Assembly (NCBI GenBank): GCA_033964015.1
Contig: CM066915.1
Coordinates: 10,067,573-10,131,572 of the forward strand
Length of the DNA stretch: 64,000 nucleotides
Origin: Scolanthus callimorphus
Lineage: Eukaryota > Cnidaria > Anthozoa > Actiniaria > Edwardsiidae
Direction of reading: 5' to 3'
This document shows, one piece after another, positions 11,693 through 23,042 of this stretch. A model generated the notes under the pieces. The model ran no database searches and was not told the origin of the DNA. It saw nothing but the letters and a program-made list of their open reading frames with translations. The position numbers were made by a program, and so were the translations under genes. The stretch's first letter is position 1. Each line of letters starts with the position of its first letter.

Positions 11693-12425
11693 TCGGCCGG
11701 CTCATTTTCTACGCCGGGATGCCATCCAGCCTTACAATTTCTAAGGTTTGGGCCGGTGTAAATTTTCTACCGGGTTGTTAGCCAGCCTCCAATTTCATCA
11801 AGGACTGGGCCGGCGATAATTTTTATGGTGCCGGGTTCTTATCCAGCCTTAGCAATTTCTAGTAAGGCTAGGACCGGTGTAATTTTTATACCGGGTTGTT
11901 AGCCAGACTTCAATTTCTTCAAAAGTCTGGGCCAGCACTAATTTTCTTGTGCCATGTTCGTTATCCTACCTTACCAATTTCTAGTAAGGCTAGGGCCGGT
12001 GTAATTTTTATACCGGGTTGTTAGCCAGACTTAAATTTCTTCAAAAATCTGGGCCAGCACTAATTTTCTTTTGCTGGGTTGTTATCCAGCCTTAACAATT
12101 TCTATTAAGGCTAGGGCCGGTGTAATTTTTATACCGGGTTGTTAGCCAGACTTCAATTTCTTTAAAAGTCTTGGCCAGCACTAATTTTCTTGTGCCGGGG
12201 TTGTTATCCAGCCTTAACAATTTCTAGTAAGGCTAGGGCCGGTGGAATTTTTATACCGGGTTGTTAGACAGACTTCAATTTCTTAAAGTCTGGGCCAGCA
12301 CTAATTTTCTTGTGCCTGGTTGTTATCCTGCGGTAAAATTTCTAGTAAGTCTAGGAGTAGTGTAACTTTTATACCGGGTTCTGTTGACCAAAGCTTGAGC
12401 TTTGATTTTTCTATGCCGGGTTGTT
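11693..12425 (+). repeat. Tandem array of ~122 bp units, each a chain of hairpins
   Basis: Six units of about 122 bp recur at roughly 11750, 11872, 11994, 12117, 12239 and 12358. Each is two diverged halves of about 61 bp. Every half has two short stems: CCGGTGTA with TATACCGG and CCAGACTT with AAGTCTGG in one half; GCAC with GTGC and CCAGCCTTA with TAAGGCTAGG in the other. Stem sequences differ between halves while pairing is kept. The array is followed by a short AAATG-type run. The function is unknown; it could be the structured untranslated region of a retroelement or a satellite. Confidence 0.8.
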
Positions 12426-12593
12426 TGATAAAATACAAATAAAATGAAATGAAATGTTTTGAACTTGATCCCTCAAAGATATTATGAATTTAGTATTTAT
12501 AGGTATGTCAATCATATTTTCGGTCATTTCGGACTTCAGACTTGCACCCCACTGGTTCTAAGATTGGGCTGACTTAAGCCGTATCTCCGTTTC

Positions 12594-12809
12594 GGCGGGG
12601 CTTTCTTGGTTCCAGTGGCGTGTAGGCCTGCCTTCCAACAAACCAATTATATTTTCCCTTAGTACAGAAGTATACTCAGCTCCCTTTGTTCCAAAAGGCA
12701 ATTACAATTGATTGTATAACGGATTATGTCCTATATGATTATGAGCTGATTACTTATTGCAATTTGTAAGGCAGGCCTACTTACGCCACTGGACCAAGAT
12801 AAGCCCGCA
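12594..12809. repeat. MITE with ~45 bp TIRs
   Basis: Left arm around CCAGTGGCGTGTAGGCCTGCC (12612) pairs with the right arm AGGCAGGCCTACTTACGCC (12770). Arms are about 45 bp with small indels and enclose about 130 bp without a gene. Confidence 0.7.
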
Positions 12810-12819
12810 CTCGAGGGCC

Positions 12820-15614
12820 ATAAGTTAGAAACCTACTTGTATGGTTACTATAAAAGTCTTGTGAAATAAAGTTTCTTGTATTGTATTATATTATAGGAAA
12901 TCATCATATCCTCGGTAACAGTAGTAGAATCTTGTATACTTGACTGACATTTCAGTTTCTGTATGGAGATGATTATACTGTTAAGGACTGTGCACTTCTC
13001 CTCAACTTCGCATTAAAAAAATGTATGTCACAGTAAATGTATCAAAATCACACTCTTTCCACTTATCTAAAGTCGTAAGGATATTTTTGCAGGTGACAAG
13101 TCCCCGTTTCTATTTATCATTTTATTTCTCTCGGCCAAACTAGTAATAGTCAATTTACCTGGTAGACCCGGTAAACAAACTCATTGGATATTGATACGTA
13201 ATTATTAAATTTACATCGTCAATTCAAGGAGATTGGCTCAAAAAGGGGATCCCATGACGTTTTCTCACCCATTTTGTATTGACTATTTGCGCTTCTCGAG
13301 GTATTTTGCGCTTATTTGAGGATAAAGCCCTGAAAATTTCGGGACAGTTGGTATAGGTACACAGCCACTTTGTTGTTTAGTACAGCCATGTTCTCATATG
13401 CCAAGTTTCATGTTGCGTAGTTACCGGACTTGTAGTCACGTGTTGGTACAAACTCTATAATGACAATCCTAACATTCAAGTAATTTCCCTGTATCAATAT
13501 ACACACGCGCACCAACGTGATTGTTATTATCGATTTTTGTACCTCAAGACACCATTCTTCATCTGTATATCGATCCAGTTTCTAGCAGTAAAGGTGGCTA
13601 TGAACTCGCTTTCAAGCTGATATTGACATTTTTTATTTTCAAAATTTTGATAATTTAATTAATTAATTTGCGCCGGGGAGCACCCTTTACTTTTGCAAGA
13701 GGGCTTTTTCGTGGTATACTCCGATTGAATTGATATTTTGTAACAAAGCTTCATGAATTTCACGAAGGGATTGCCACTGCAATTCCTTCCGCTTTATTAA
13801 AAAAAATATATATGTTGCCATGAAAACCAGCTTCACCTCGGCATGTAATAAAGTTTTGACCCCTAGGGGTCTGCATCCGCCACTGCTTATTTAACTTGTC
13901 AACTCTCATTATGAAGATGTGACATCCTTATCAGCATCGCAATCCCCTTAGTACTCGTGATTTTCCCAATAATACGCATTTGGGTCATCACCGAAAAAAA
14001 TTACAATATATATTATTTTTTAGAATCCTAAATATCACGAGGCAACGGCTCTCACTAAGGAACGTTCCAAAATTTAAAACTGGACGAACATTAACTAGCT
14101 GTTAATTATACTCGTTTTGAGTATATTCAATTTCAAATCTTAATGAAGCTGTAAGGTGATTTTATACATTCACATATCTCATTTTATATAGGAGCCATAC
14201 CTTTAAGCTTAATCGTATTTCTTTTACAATTTGCAGCTCATACTAGAGACTCGCTGCAGTCGTTTAGGCAATATTTAGTAAGCGCATGCCAAAGAGGAAA
14301 CAAGCACAACGCGGGTTTAGTGAAATTAATGACAACATTTATAAGGGGCGTTTTCTTTCAAAGCCAACGGACTTCAACTTCAACTTTATTATATCTTTTT
14401 TTTTAATATTACAAAGACAGCACACCGCCTGCAAATAGCATAGCTAGTTGAGGCAGCCGGTGAGAGGACAAAGAAGCAGAGAGAGACGAAGGGTAAAAAC
14501 GTGAAAAAAAAGAAGAAAACCGTTAATAACAAGCGAAAAAGAGAAGGATGTAAACTAGAAAATAACACAAATGATTTGATTTTATTCATTTCATTTGCTG
14601 TAATAAAAAAAAAAAAGAAAATTTGAGACAGTTTATAATAGAAGTAAAAGTTTTCTATGTTTTTTTGGGGTATTTATGATCACAGTTTATTTTCAAAAAC
14701 TTTCTTGGAGAAAAAACATGCTATGTATATTCGAACAAAAACAAGGAACTAGAAAGGCCGAAACTTTATTTGTTTACAAATGAATAGTTAGTTATTTACA
14801 TAAAAATATAATTGAAAGAGTTGACAAAGACGACAGTGAGATTTGAAAGTCGGTATTATGTGGCAGAGACTTAAAGGGTTTTGGCCTGACTCGCCATCGT
14901 CACATTCTCGTTACATTCCATCGCCAGAAGAAAACGCCATGTCCGCCATTTTGAATCCCAAATCTGGGGCTCAAGTGACACATACAAAGAGATCTCGATA
15001 CAGTAATTATGTGGGCCAAAATCACAAATCTGTTTTTTTCTCGCGTTATAGAAGTCGAGTTAAAATTACGAAAACGATAACTTGTGTTTCACTCTTCGGT
15101 TTAAAGCAATAGCTAAGAATTACTAGAATTAAGATTATTTTGAGGTTTCCTTTTTGCATTTTAAACTTAAAGGTGTCATGACCCACTGTTTAACAAGGAA
15201 TAAGTGAGAAATACACGGCAATAATACACGGTCATAGTTTATAACTCGCCATAAAAATTGTGATATTACCTGACTACAGTTTCCGAAAGCGGAGATGTCT
15301 CCTTCGATCCTCGAGGATGCCTTTCACAACCATTATTATCCACCAGAAATACATTTGATGATTCCTTTTTAGTTCTATAATGATGCAGTAGTAATAAACG
15401 CTTGAAATTCCTCCATCTTGCCCGCTGAATCTCCCAAAATCGACTGAGTTTGGATGGCCATAATTCCGCTCAGAATTCGCAAATAAACAAACCATTGCTA
15501 CTAAAATGAAGTTTGGGCCCCCTTTGTGAAGCTGCGATCTACAGAAAATCCTAAATCAGCGGAAATCCTAAAGAAAAGTTCCCGATTGTATCCTCTATGG
15601 AAGACCCTTCGCGG
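12820..15614. other. Gene-free stretch
   Basis: No supported gene. AATAAAGTTTCTTG followed by TTGTATTGTATTA at 12865-12895 looks like a plus-strand retroposon 3' end. CAACTTCAACTTTATT at 14370 looks like the tail of a minus-strand non-LTR element. Long A or T runs near 14393 and 14608 give misleading short frames. Confidence 0.45.
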
Positions 15615-15657
15615 CTTTGGCGGGTTTCCTGTGGCCAGCACAGGAAACCCGCCAAAG
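15615..15657. repeat. Perfect 19 bp stem hairpin
   Basis: CTTTGGCGGGTTTCCTGTG (15615-15633), a 5-base spacer GCCAG, and the exact reverse complement (15639-15657). There are no T-run or coding neighbours that would make it a terminator; probably the centre of a decayed palindromic element. Confidence 0.85.
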
Positions 15658-17310
15658 ATTCAGCGGTTTTTTCCAAATTTTAGAACGCAATTCGAATAAA
15701 AATAGCCAAAAATCCTATACTGGAGCTCCAAATTAACTTCAGAACACAAATTGATGTACAATAATTTGTCAACCCTTTATTTATATTGCGTTCGCCATCT
15801 TGCATTCGAAGCACCTCATTAATTGAGAAACCGCTGACCACTTACTGATGGCGAGAATTTCTGGCGATGCCGACTCTATGCTTTCCATGCTTCGACTATG
15901 CCCGATGCAGAGGTTCTTCAGTTCTTAAGATGAAGAACTTGCTTATAAGATTTCGGCGGTCTTATGGACGTTGAGGCCGGTGAGTGATCAAAGAGCTTGC
16001 TCGTAAGGAAAACAAGACATATGAAGCACGTTATATATAGTACCTTCTACGGCTTGGACTAGATATAGAGTGCTCTATATGCGTAACCAACGGACCTATC
16101 AATCAGATTATCGAGCATACAGTATATTTGTGCAACGTCTCCACTGGCAACAGAAAGTTTCTTAGGAGCAAAGAGACGCCCATGTCTTTCTACAAATAGC
16201 AACTACATCGCAGTCGTAAGCCGAGCTGATGCCCTGAGAAACGTAGACCGCAGACACCTAGTAGGTTGAGACGCATATCACTAGAACGCTAAAACTTATG
16301 TACGCCATATTCTATATAACCTTATAATATAACGAAGGCAGTTTAGAGGTGCAGAACGATTAATCGAATATGGCCAAGGACGAGACATTCTCATTTTAGG
16401 AATTTTACTACGCGTCTCTCTCAACACCTAAACGGGATGGAACACGATTGTTCCATCATGCCCAAATTAACCCTATAATTAATTACTCGCCCTTCATGGT
16501 ACCTACTAGCCTTGCTTTAATGTTACTAGCTACACCTGCAAAGGTACTTGGGGCTCATACGCGTGCAGAAAATACTTTTGCCAAGAACTCAAATAAGAAA
16601 ATAGAGCAACGAAAGTTTGCTCGTCAATGTTAATTCCGCAGTACTAGCAAAATTTTGGATAGTTGATGTTTCTATGGCAACCAAATTAAAGGGACCTACC
16701 TCATATTTTTCCTAATGTGGGACTTAACAACAAAATGCAAAATGGGGAACAGAAAAACCTCAACGTATTATTTTCCTTTACTGGGTTGATTCCTTCAACA
16801 TATCTTCTTCTTAAGGCAAACCACCTGCATAATTAACAGAAACAGTTCTTTTCGATCTATCACGTAACCCTGGACAAAATAAACAAGATGCTATCAACTG
16901 CAAAAATTCATGAAGATTAGGAATCTAGGGTTAAAAGTTCGACCATAAGTTTTCCCCGTATTTTATCGAAAGTTAATTGTAAACGATACTTAGCTACAGA
17001 TAAAATGACGTTTCCATGGCAACTAAATATAAACATTTAATGCTGGTGACGTTTTACTCATACAAGTTCCACCTCTGTAACTATTGTCCTAATACAGTTG
17101 TTTGCAAAATTGCTGAGAAGCTTACTCATTGACGCCCAAATCTGTCACTACAGTTCTGACTGTAACTACAATACTGATAGTATAATAATAAATGGGTCCC
17201 GGAGCGTCATGCCAAGTTTCAACATCTTGCATCTTATTGGGCTGTCCCAAAAAATTGCCTACCTCTCCCTATATCGAGGAACTGCATATTTCAAAAATTG
17301 TTCTACCCCT
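15658..17310. other. Gene-free stretch
   Basis: I see no gene, RNA or clear repeat structure here. Open frames are short and have no splice-site support. Confidence 0.45.
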
Positions 17311-17483
17311 GTGGAAATTCCATACTTTCTACAACCTGTGTGGAAATTTGAAGCAACCACTGTGGAAATTCCAAATCTGCAAATAAAGGCCCACGTAAAT
17401 TTTGGAATAAAATAAATGGTCCTGTGGAAATTTTAGGGTCACCTGGATGAAACACTAAACACTATTAGCCCGGTGGAATTTCC
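17311..17483 (+). promoter_or_regulatory. Cluster of GTGGAAATTCC-like motifs
   Basis: Five related 11-mers lie within 173 bp at 17311, 17340, 17362, 17424 and 17473. Two are exactly GTGGAAATTCC; the others are GTGGAAATTTG, GTGGAAATTTT and GTGGAATTTCC. The motif resembles a kappa-B type half-palindrome. It may equally be a degenerate short tandem repeat. No adjacent gene is recognised. Confidence 0.3.
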
Positions 17484-18380
17484 AGTTTCTCGATAGTGAG
17501 GTAATAACAGATATAAAATGGAACCAGCCCATATAAAACATACTTAACTCTGGAACTAGGCATGGAATACTGGTTAGTTTACCAAAGCAGCCACACACCG
17601 TTCTAATCGGCCGTTGCCTAGCCACATACTCGGGACATTTTCCTAAATTGAAAGGCTACGCTTTTGCTCAATTGACTACTACTTTTACCACAACATATGC
17701 TCTCCTTACTCAGACTATATCTGCTGTTATATTATTTGGCCTAGTAAGAGTCATCATTATTATTCGATTAGCAAATTTATCATACTCTCATTGACAAACG
17801 ATAACACCATCGTTAATCACTTACTTCATTCTACTATAAAACATCTAGTCCATTGATGATGTTTTAAGTTACAGAATTGGCTCGTCCCGATAGTTTGCAT
17901 ATAATAGTGGATTAAATTTTGTTCTCTAATATTGTTTGTACACACCGTCAGGTCATTTTGCCATTTTACTGAGTAAGCATCCATAAGCAGTCTTGCACTG
18001 CTCTTGCTCTTTACCCCTTTATTCTCTTTCGGTAAAAAAACAAAAACAAAAAAAACAAGCACATCTGAAAACAGGCACATCTGAAACAGCTTCAATGATA
18101 TATGCCTTGGGACGGACAAGATGAGACGTCAGTTATTATAGGTGTGGGAATTATGCGGAACATTTAGATTTTTGCTATAACTATCCTAATAAGCCAGACA
18201 AGCTGATTGCATGGCATTCATGCTGTAATCCCTTTTAGGTATGGGAATTAAGTTTTGAATTAGGTTTGGGATGTTTTAGGTATGGGATGTTTATGGTATT
18301 GGTATGGGTAGTTTGGTATTGGATACCACCAGAGGGCGTGGTAACGTATTTGAAGACTTGGGCAAGCCTAGCCGAAGGTA
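17484..18380. other. Gene-free stretch
   Basis: No supported gene. Repeats of GGTATGGG/TTTAGGTATGGGA occur near 18235-18330 as a small degenerate minisatellite. Confidence 0.4.
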
Positions 18381-18790
18381 GCTCGCCCCTCTCTCCATAT
18401 CTTCTTAATTAGCTCTGGAGCCATTGTATTAATTCTAGCAACGAGGATATTATACTATTCTCAGTGCGTATAATTAATTAGAATGGCGAAAGATCGATTA
18501 AAATCATCACCACGTGACCAAAGGGCATCACATGACCACGCTAGTACTTAATCCTGCGTTCCTGCCATCTTATCATTCTGCCTTCGACCAGCTTGACATA
18601 AAGTTCGAGAGTGAAGTTTGATCGCCCCTCCCACCTCCCGAATAATGGTGCTGCAACGCCACACCCTCAACTCTATTGCAGGACCCCGTCCTGCACCTAG
18701 CCTCCAGAGCTCGCCCCTCTCTCCATATCTTCTTAATTAGCTCTGGAGCCATTGTATTAATTCTAGCAATGAGAATATTCTACTATTCTT
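18381..18790 (+). repeat. Local direct duplication (~328 bp offset) enclosing the 170 bp repeat
   Basis: An ~80 bp stretch starting AGCTCGCCCCTCTCTCC occurs at 18381 and again at 18709. Between them lies the second copy of the 170 bp repeat (18457-18627). Downstream of it, GAATAATGGTGCTGCA is the inverse of a stretch found after copy 1 near 11085, so a short inversion accompanied the rearrangement. Confidence 0.75.
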
Positions 18791-19175
18791 TCATACCGGA
18801 GAAATACATTTCTTATTGACTGTTCAAGTTTTAGTTCAAACAATCGTGCTATAAATTAAATATACGCTTTTCAGCTTGTAATGTAATTGTTAAGTAGGAT
18901 CATAGGATCCCAGAAAATATCCATACTCATTCCACCATGGTGTGTTTTATACAATAACACTAACATTTTCAATAAATTTGGAGATTTGGAATCACACATT
19001 TTAGTAAAAATGGTTTAAATAAAAAGCTCATGTCAAATAACGTTTTACTCATTATTGCCCTTTTGTGCTTTGCTATAGTATCACTCCATTGGAAGTTGTT
19101 AGTACCTTAATGGAAACCCTTTTCCATTCACATGGAAAAATATGTAATTGGGAGCTCCGCTTTTAGCCAGTGGCT

Positions 19176-19176
<1 letters not shown>

Positions 19177-19206
<30 letters not shown>
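19177..19206. repeat. (AGAT)n microsatellite at a repeat end
   Basis: About seven AGAT units. They follow GGGAGCTCCGCTTTTAGC (19150), a phrase also present at 32498. Read on the minus strand, the microsatellite could be the tail of a retroposon. Confidence 0.85.
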
Positions 19207-19837
19207 TTTAATTCCATAAAACGTTGCGGTTATAAAAACTGAATTGCGGCTAAATCTATATTATTTTGACTTGATCTTTCTGCTCTGCCGCTCTATCGGT
19301 TAAAAAAACTGGTTTTTGTTTTCCTCCTCGACTTCAATTCATCGGTAGTAATACAGTTTGAGTGCTTATTTCTGCCATCCGTATATAAATAGATACGCTT
19401 TCTTTTTTAAGTTAAATTGTGTTTTTCGGCGTTTCTACATTTGTTTCAGCATTTTGTCAGTCGCCTTTCTTGGTCTGTTTCGTGGATTTCTCTCTCTTCG
19501 GAGCAGTAAAACTCGCTTTCATTATCAGATATCACATTTGAGACTATTCAATTGCTTTCAGTAATGTTTAAAATAATTATTTTTCTCTTTTTAAATGAAT
19601 TTTCAAGCTCAAATTTCGCGCGAGAGAATGACACAAACACAAAGAGCAAGAGCCGGTCCGGATACGGAAAAAGACGGCGGATACGCGATCTACGGACCGT
19701 GTGTCGAACAATCAGAGAGCGCGTACTTTCGATGCCATATAATAACATGATTTATTATACGTATCACGATAATTTTATTGCATAAAGCTCATTTGTAGAA
19801 ATACATACGCTAGTATTTCTACATGTGAAAAAAGTTG

Positions 19838-19839
<2 letters not shown>

Positions 19840-19873
<34 letters not shown>

Positions 19874-20002
19874 GTGTGGAGGTATAACCAATCAGCAGAA
19901 GCGTAGACGCTTTTAACCAATCAGAGTCAAGCACTGAAATGGCTTCCCAGATCTGGCGGCTAATTTTAGGGACGGCGCCTCCAATTTTTTCTTGAGAAAA
20001 TC
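19840..20002 (+). promoter_or_regulatory. CCAAT-box cluster upstream of recombinase gene
   Basis: Three CCAATCAG motifs (about 19847, 19888 and 19917) and a CACGTG E-box (about 19872) lie in the 160 bp before the ATG at 20003. A 10 bp-arm palindrome (GTAGAAATAC/GTATTTCTAC) sits at 19795-19822. CCAAT boxes are bound by NF-Y in animals. The arrangement and spacing suggest a polymerase II promoter for the downstream gene; no TATA box is evident. Confidence 0.5.
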
Positions 20003-21312
20003 ATGGCGGGGACGAAGGAAAACTCTAGATTTGTGTCGGCTGGTTGCTCTCTAGAAGACTTCGTACAGCAACAAGAAAACAAGAACACTATAAGCAAGAC
20101 ACAGAGAGATGTCTCGTTGTTGAAAAACTTTTTAGTTTCGTGTAAAAACGAGCTGAGAGAGATAGAAAGTATAGATGTGAAAGAGCTCGACGTGTTGATC
20201 GCCAATTTTCTAGTTCAAGTCCGTAAAAAAGACGGAGAACAATACGAACCCACATCTCTCAGGTCTTTTGTTTCAAGCTTTGATCGTCATCTAAGAAAGA
20301 AGGACTACCCTTCAAGCATTATGGAAGGAAAAGAGTTCCGAAAAACAAAAGAAGTGTTAGTCGCGAAGCAAAAAGAACTAAAGAAAGAAGGGAAAGGAAA
20401 CAAACCAAATGCCGCACGTATGCTAGCAGATGAGGAAGTTGACATTCTTTATGGCAAAAGTTTACTTGGCTGCTCTTCTCCTGAGGCTCTCATAAACACA
20501 ATGTGGTTGAACAATACGCAGTTCTTTGGACTGAGGGGCTGTCAAGAACACAGGGACATGAAATGGGGTGATGTTGAGAGAAAAACTGCAGCAGACGGGA
20601 CAGTTTTTCTGGAGCATAACGAACGTCAGACTAAGACAAGAACCGGAGCAGATCCTAAAGATTCCCGTCCAGTAAAGGCTAAAATGTTTGCTGTCGAAGG
20701 TAGCGAAAGAGATCCCGTCAGGGCGTATGACCTATATGCATCTAAAAGGCCAGATCAAATGAAGACTCCGGATAGCCCGTTTTATTTAGCAGTCAATCAT
20801 ACAACAAAAGCCGTAACTACAAAACCATGGTTCAAGACAGCTCCGATGGGAGTAAATAAACTCAACTCACTCATGAAAACGATGGCAGAGAAAGCTGGTT
20901 TGGATGCTAGAAATCTTACTAATCATAGCGGGAGGAAAAGAATGATCCAAAAACTGAATGACCAGGAGTACCTCCTACGCATATTATGCAAGTATCTGGC
21001 CACAAGAACGTACAAAGCCTCAACAACTACAGCAATTTGTCCGAGCGACAACAGAGAAACATCTCACATATTCTGAGTGGTGACTACCCCGGAGCGCCTG
21101 GGTCATCAGGCTACCAAGTAGGTGTTTCCAATGCTTTGACTCTGAATGAAAGTAAAACAGTACAGGAGTCCACAACACAGCAGCCATTGACTCTTTTCCA
21201 AGGCGCCTTGATTCAGGGAGGAACTTTTAACATTTCTGTAAATGCCGTAAACCAAAGTCCAACTTTGTCATTGCATTCTCCAACTCCCAAAAGACACGTC
21301 GCTTTGTCATAG
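20003..21312 (+). pseudogene. Crypton-like tyrosine recombinase, one frameshift
   Basis: This encodes a protein of about 430 residues of the tyrosine-recombinase type related to Cryptons and to the DUF3504 domain of KIAA1958, QRICH1 and ZMYM proteins. The N-terminal 130 residues are charged and helical (SAM-like core-binding region). The catalytic domain starts near residue 140 with LADEEVDILY, shows the first catalytic Arg in FFGLRGCQEHRD (R178) and the HxxR motif in NHSGRK (H308, R311). After a one-base loss near 20967 the frame changes; the second frame (from about 20967) carries SGHKN and the nucleophile Tyr in SLNNYS (codon 21028-21030), then a Ser/Thr-rich tail to 21312. In the first frame the protein would stop at 21074-21076 without the Tyr. 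The start is the first ATG, in good context (AATCATGG), just after a CCAAT cluster. Cryptons move by recombination and lack TIRs, and none are seen. It may be a decayed transposon gene or a domesticated copy with a sequencing error. Confidence 0.8.
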
Positions 21313-21557
21313 AATCGGACAGTGACTAGATGAAACTTTATCCTATTTACTGACATCATATTTACATTACTTTTACTAGTGTATTCTTTTGTGCACTATA
21401 TTTCAAGTATTTGAGGACTTAGGGTCTTAGATTGAGAACTTAGATCTACTAAGATTGTTAAACTATTTGCTAGTAAACTTGCATTTTGGCTTTTTGCCGC
21501 TTCATTATTGTGTGAGTTGATCTTTCCAATTTATGCGTTATTTCAATGAAAATGATC
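21313..21557. other. Downstream region of recombinase
   Basis: No gene. AT-rich sequence follows the recombinase stop; the first AATAAA lies at about 21569 in the following MITE and could serve as polyadenylation signal. Confidence 0.4.
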
Positions 21558-21716
21558 GTGATAGGTGTAATAAATAGCTCACACCATAGAAAGTGCTTTG
21601 TACGGGATTAATTCACTCGCTCGAAGACTCGCTCGTTCGTGTTTTGACACAAACAACTCGTGAATATAATCCCGTACGCCGCACTTTCTATGAAGTAAAC
21701 TATATTTATCACTATA
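21558..21716. repeat. MITE-like palindrome
   Basis: Arms CATAGAAAGTGC...GTACGGGATTA (from 21585) and TAATCCCGTAC...GCACTTTCTATG (to 21692) are inverted copies. Weaker pairing extends to 21558 and 21716 through AATAAATAG/CTATATTTAT. Confidence 0.75.
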
Positions 21717-22035
21717 TCACATGGGCATTAGAATAAATTCTTAGCTAATTAAGTATTCTGATATTATCATGATTTATCTCTATATCATGGGCATTAGAAG
21801 AAATTCTTAGCTAATTAAATATTTTGATAATATCATAATTTATCACTATATCATAGGCATTACAAGAAGTTTTAGGTAATTAAATATTCTGATAATATCA
21901 CGATAAGCAGATGATTATATGATAAAAACCCTTTACTGAATATCAAAAAATCAACCCCCTATCAGACAAGTGATATATCATGATATTATGTGCCTTATAT
22001 ACAAAAAACATATAAGAAATATCATGATATATCAC
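21717..22035. repeat. 66 bp tandem repeat followed by AT palindrome
   Basis: Three units with a period of about 66 bp begin near 21721, 21787 and 21853, each with GGGCATTAGAA-like and TTAGCTAATTAA cores. Then GTGATATATCATGATATT (21970) pairs with its inverse ending at 22035. Confidence 0.75.
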
Positions 22036-23042
22036 ATTTTGATAATTAGCCTTGATATAATGATAAATGCAATCCTGCACCTCTCTCGATGTGCCTAAAT
22101 GTTCTTCCCGAGTCGCGGCACAGGGAGTCTGAGATTTGGTCGATCGTGTTTATTTCTACTCTTAGTGCCTCTAAGTTAAATTCGCACAACGACTACAAGA
22201 CGTTTGAACCAAAGCAACGAGTAGAGGAATTTGGTCACTCCACATGACCTTCAATCTATCGTATTGAAAACTAATAGGGGAGGGTTCTACTAGCTGGAAA
22301 TTAATTCCAAGGGTAATAGTATATTTGAGACCTGGAGGGGAGGGATCCAGAGCATTCTCGTACCCAGAGCTCCCCCGGCTCGTCTGCTCGCATTTTGAGA
22401 GTTGGAGCGTGCGCTGAAAGGTCTTTCTCTCAGCAGCTCTGTATTAAATCCCGCGCAGGCGTCAGTGGCTGTCACCAGAGACTCCCCCGCGAGGTGACGA
22501 GCCGGGGAGCACTGGGTTCGAGAATGGGTCGTCGAGGACTTGACCCAAGGGTAGGTAATAAGCACTGGTAATAAGCACCTCCTAATTCACCTTCCCTGTA
22601 TGAATCTTTTATTACAACATCTCGTCATATAAAAACATAAATATAAATATAAATACACGTCGTATCATATATACATTGCACAGATACTGTAGGCCTGACA
22701 ATTATTGAGGTGTGTCTGTCATATCAATTATTGACATTCGAAATTTATATAATCGAAAAATCGCCACAGATATGTAGCGATCTATAACAGTGTTCAAATG
22801 AACGTCAAATGGCAATACAAGGCCACCGAGCAGGAGTCTGACTTTACATGGGTCATCAAGCCCACGTAAAAAATTAAAGATTGCTTGTGAATCGCATGGA
22901 CTTATCGAGTACCGCTGTTTTAACCTCCTCCGCTTATTCTGTTTATTCCATAAATTCCATAAAAATGTTTTGTAAAAAAATCGATTGATGAATTTCGCGT
23001 AGTGGGCATTATCGTCATTTTTCACACGTGCAACTCAGTTGA
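22036..23042. other. Gene-free stretch
   Basis: No supported gene. A GC-rich block at 22340-22540 resembles common cnidarian repeat ends; I cannot delimit it. Confidence 0.4.

Noticed and set aside
11693..12425. CRISPR-like reading of the tandem array
   Set aside because: Units are contiguous with no unique spacers, and the genome is eukaryotic.
17098..17415. 105-codon frame
   Set aside because: No domain, and it overlaps the motif cluster; probability of a chance frame is high in this AT-rich area.
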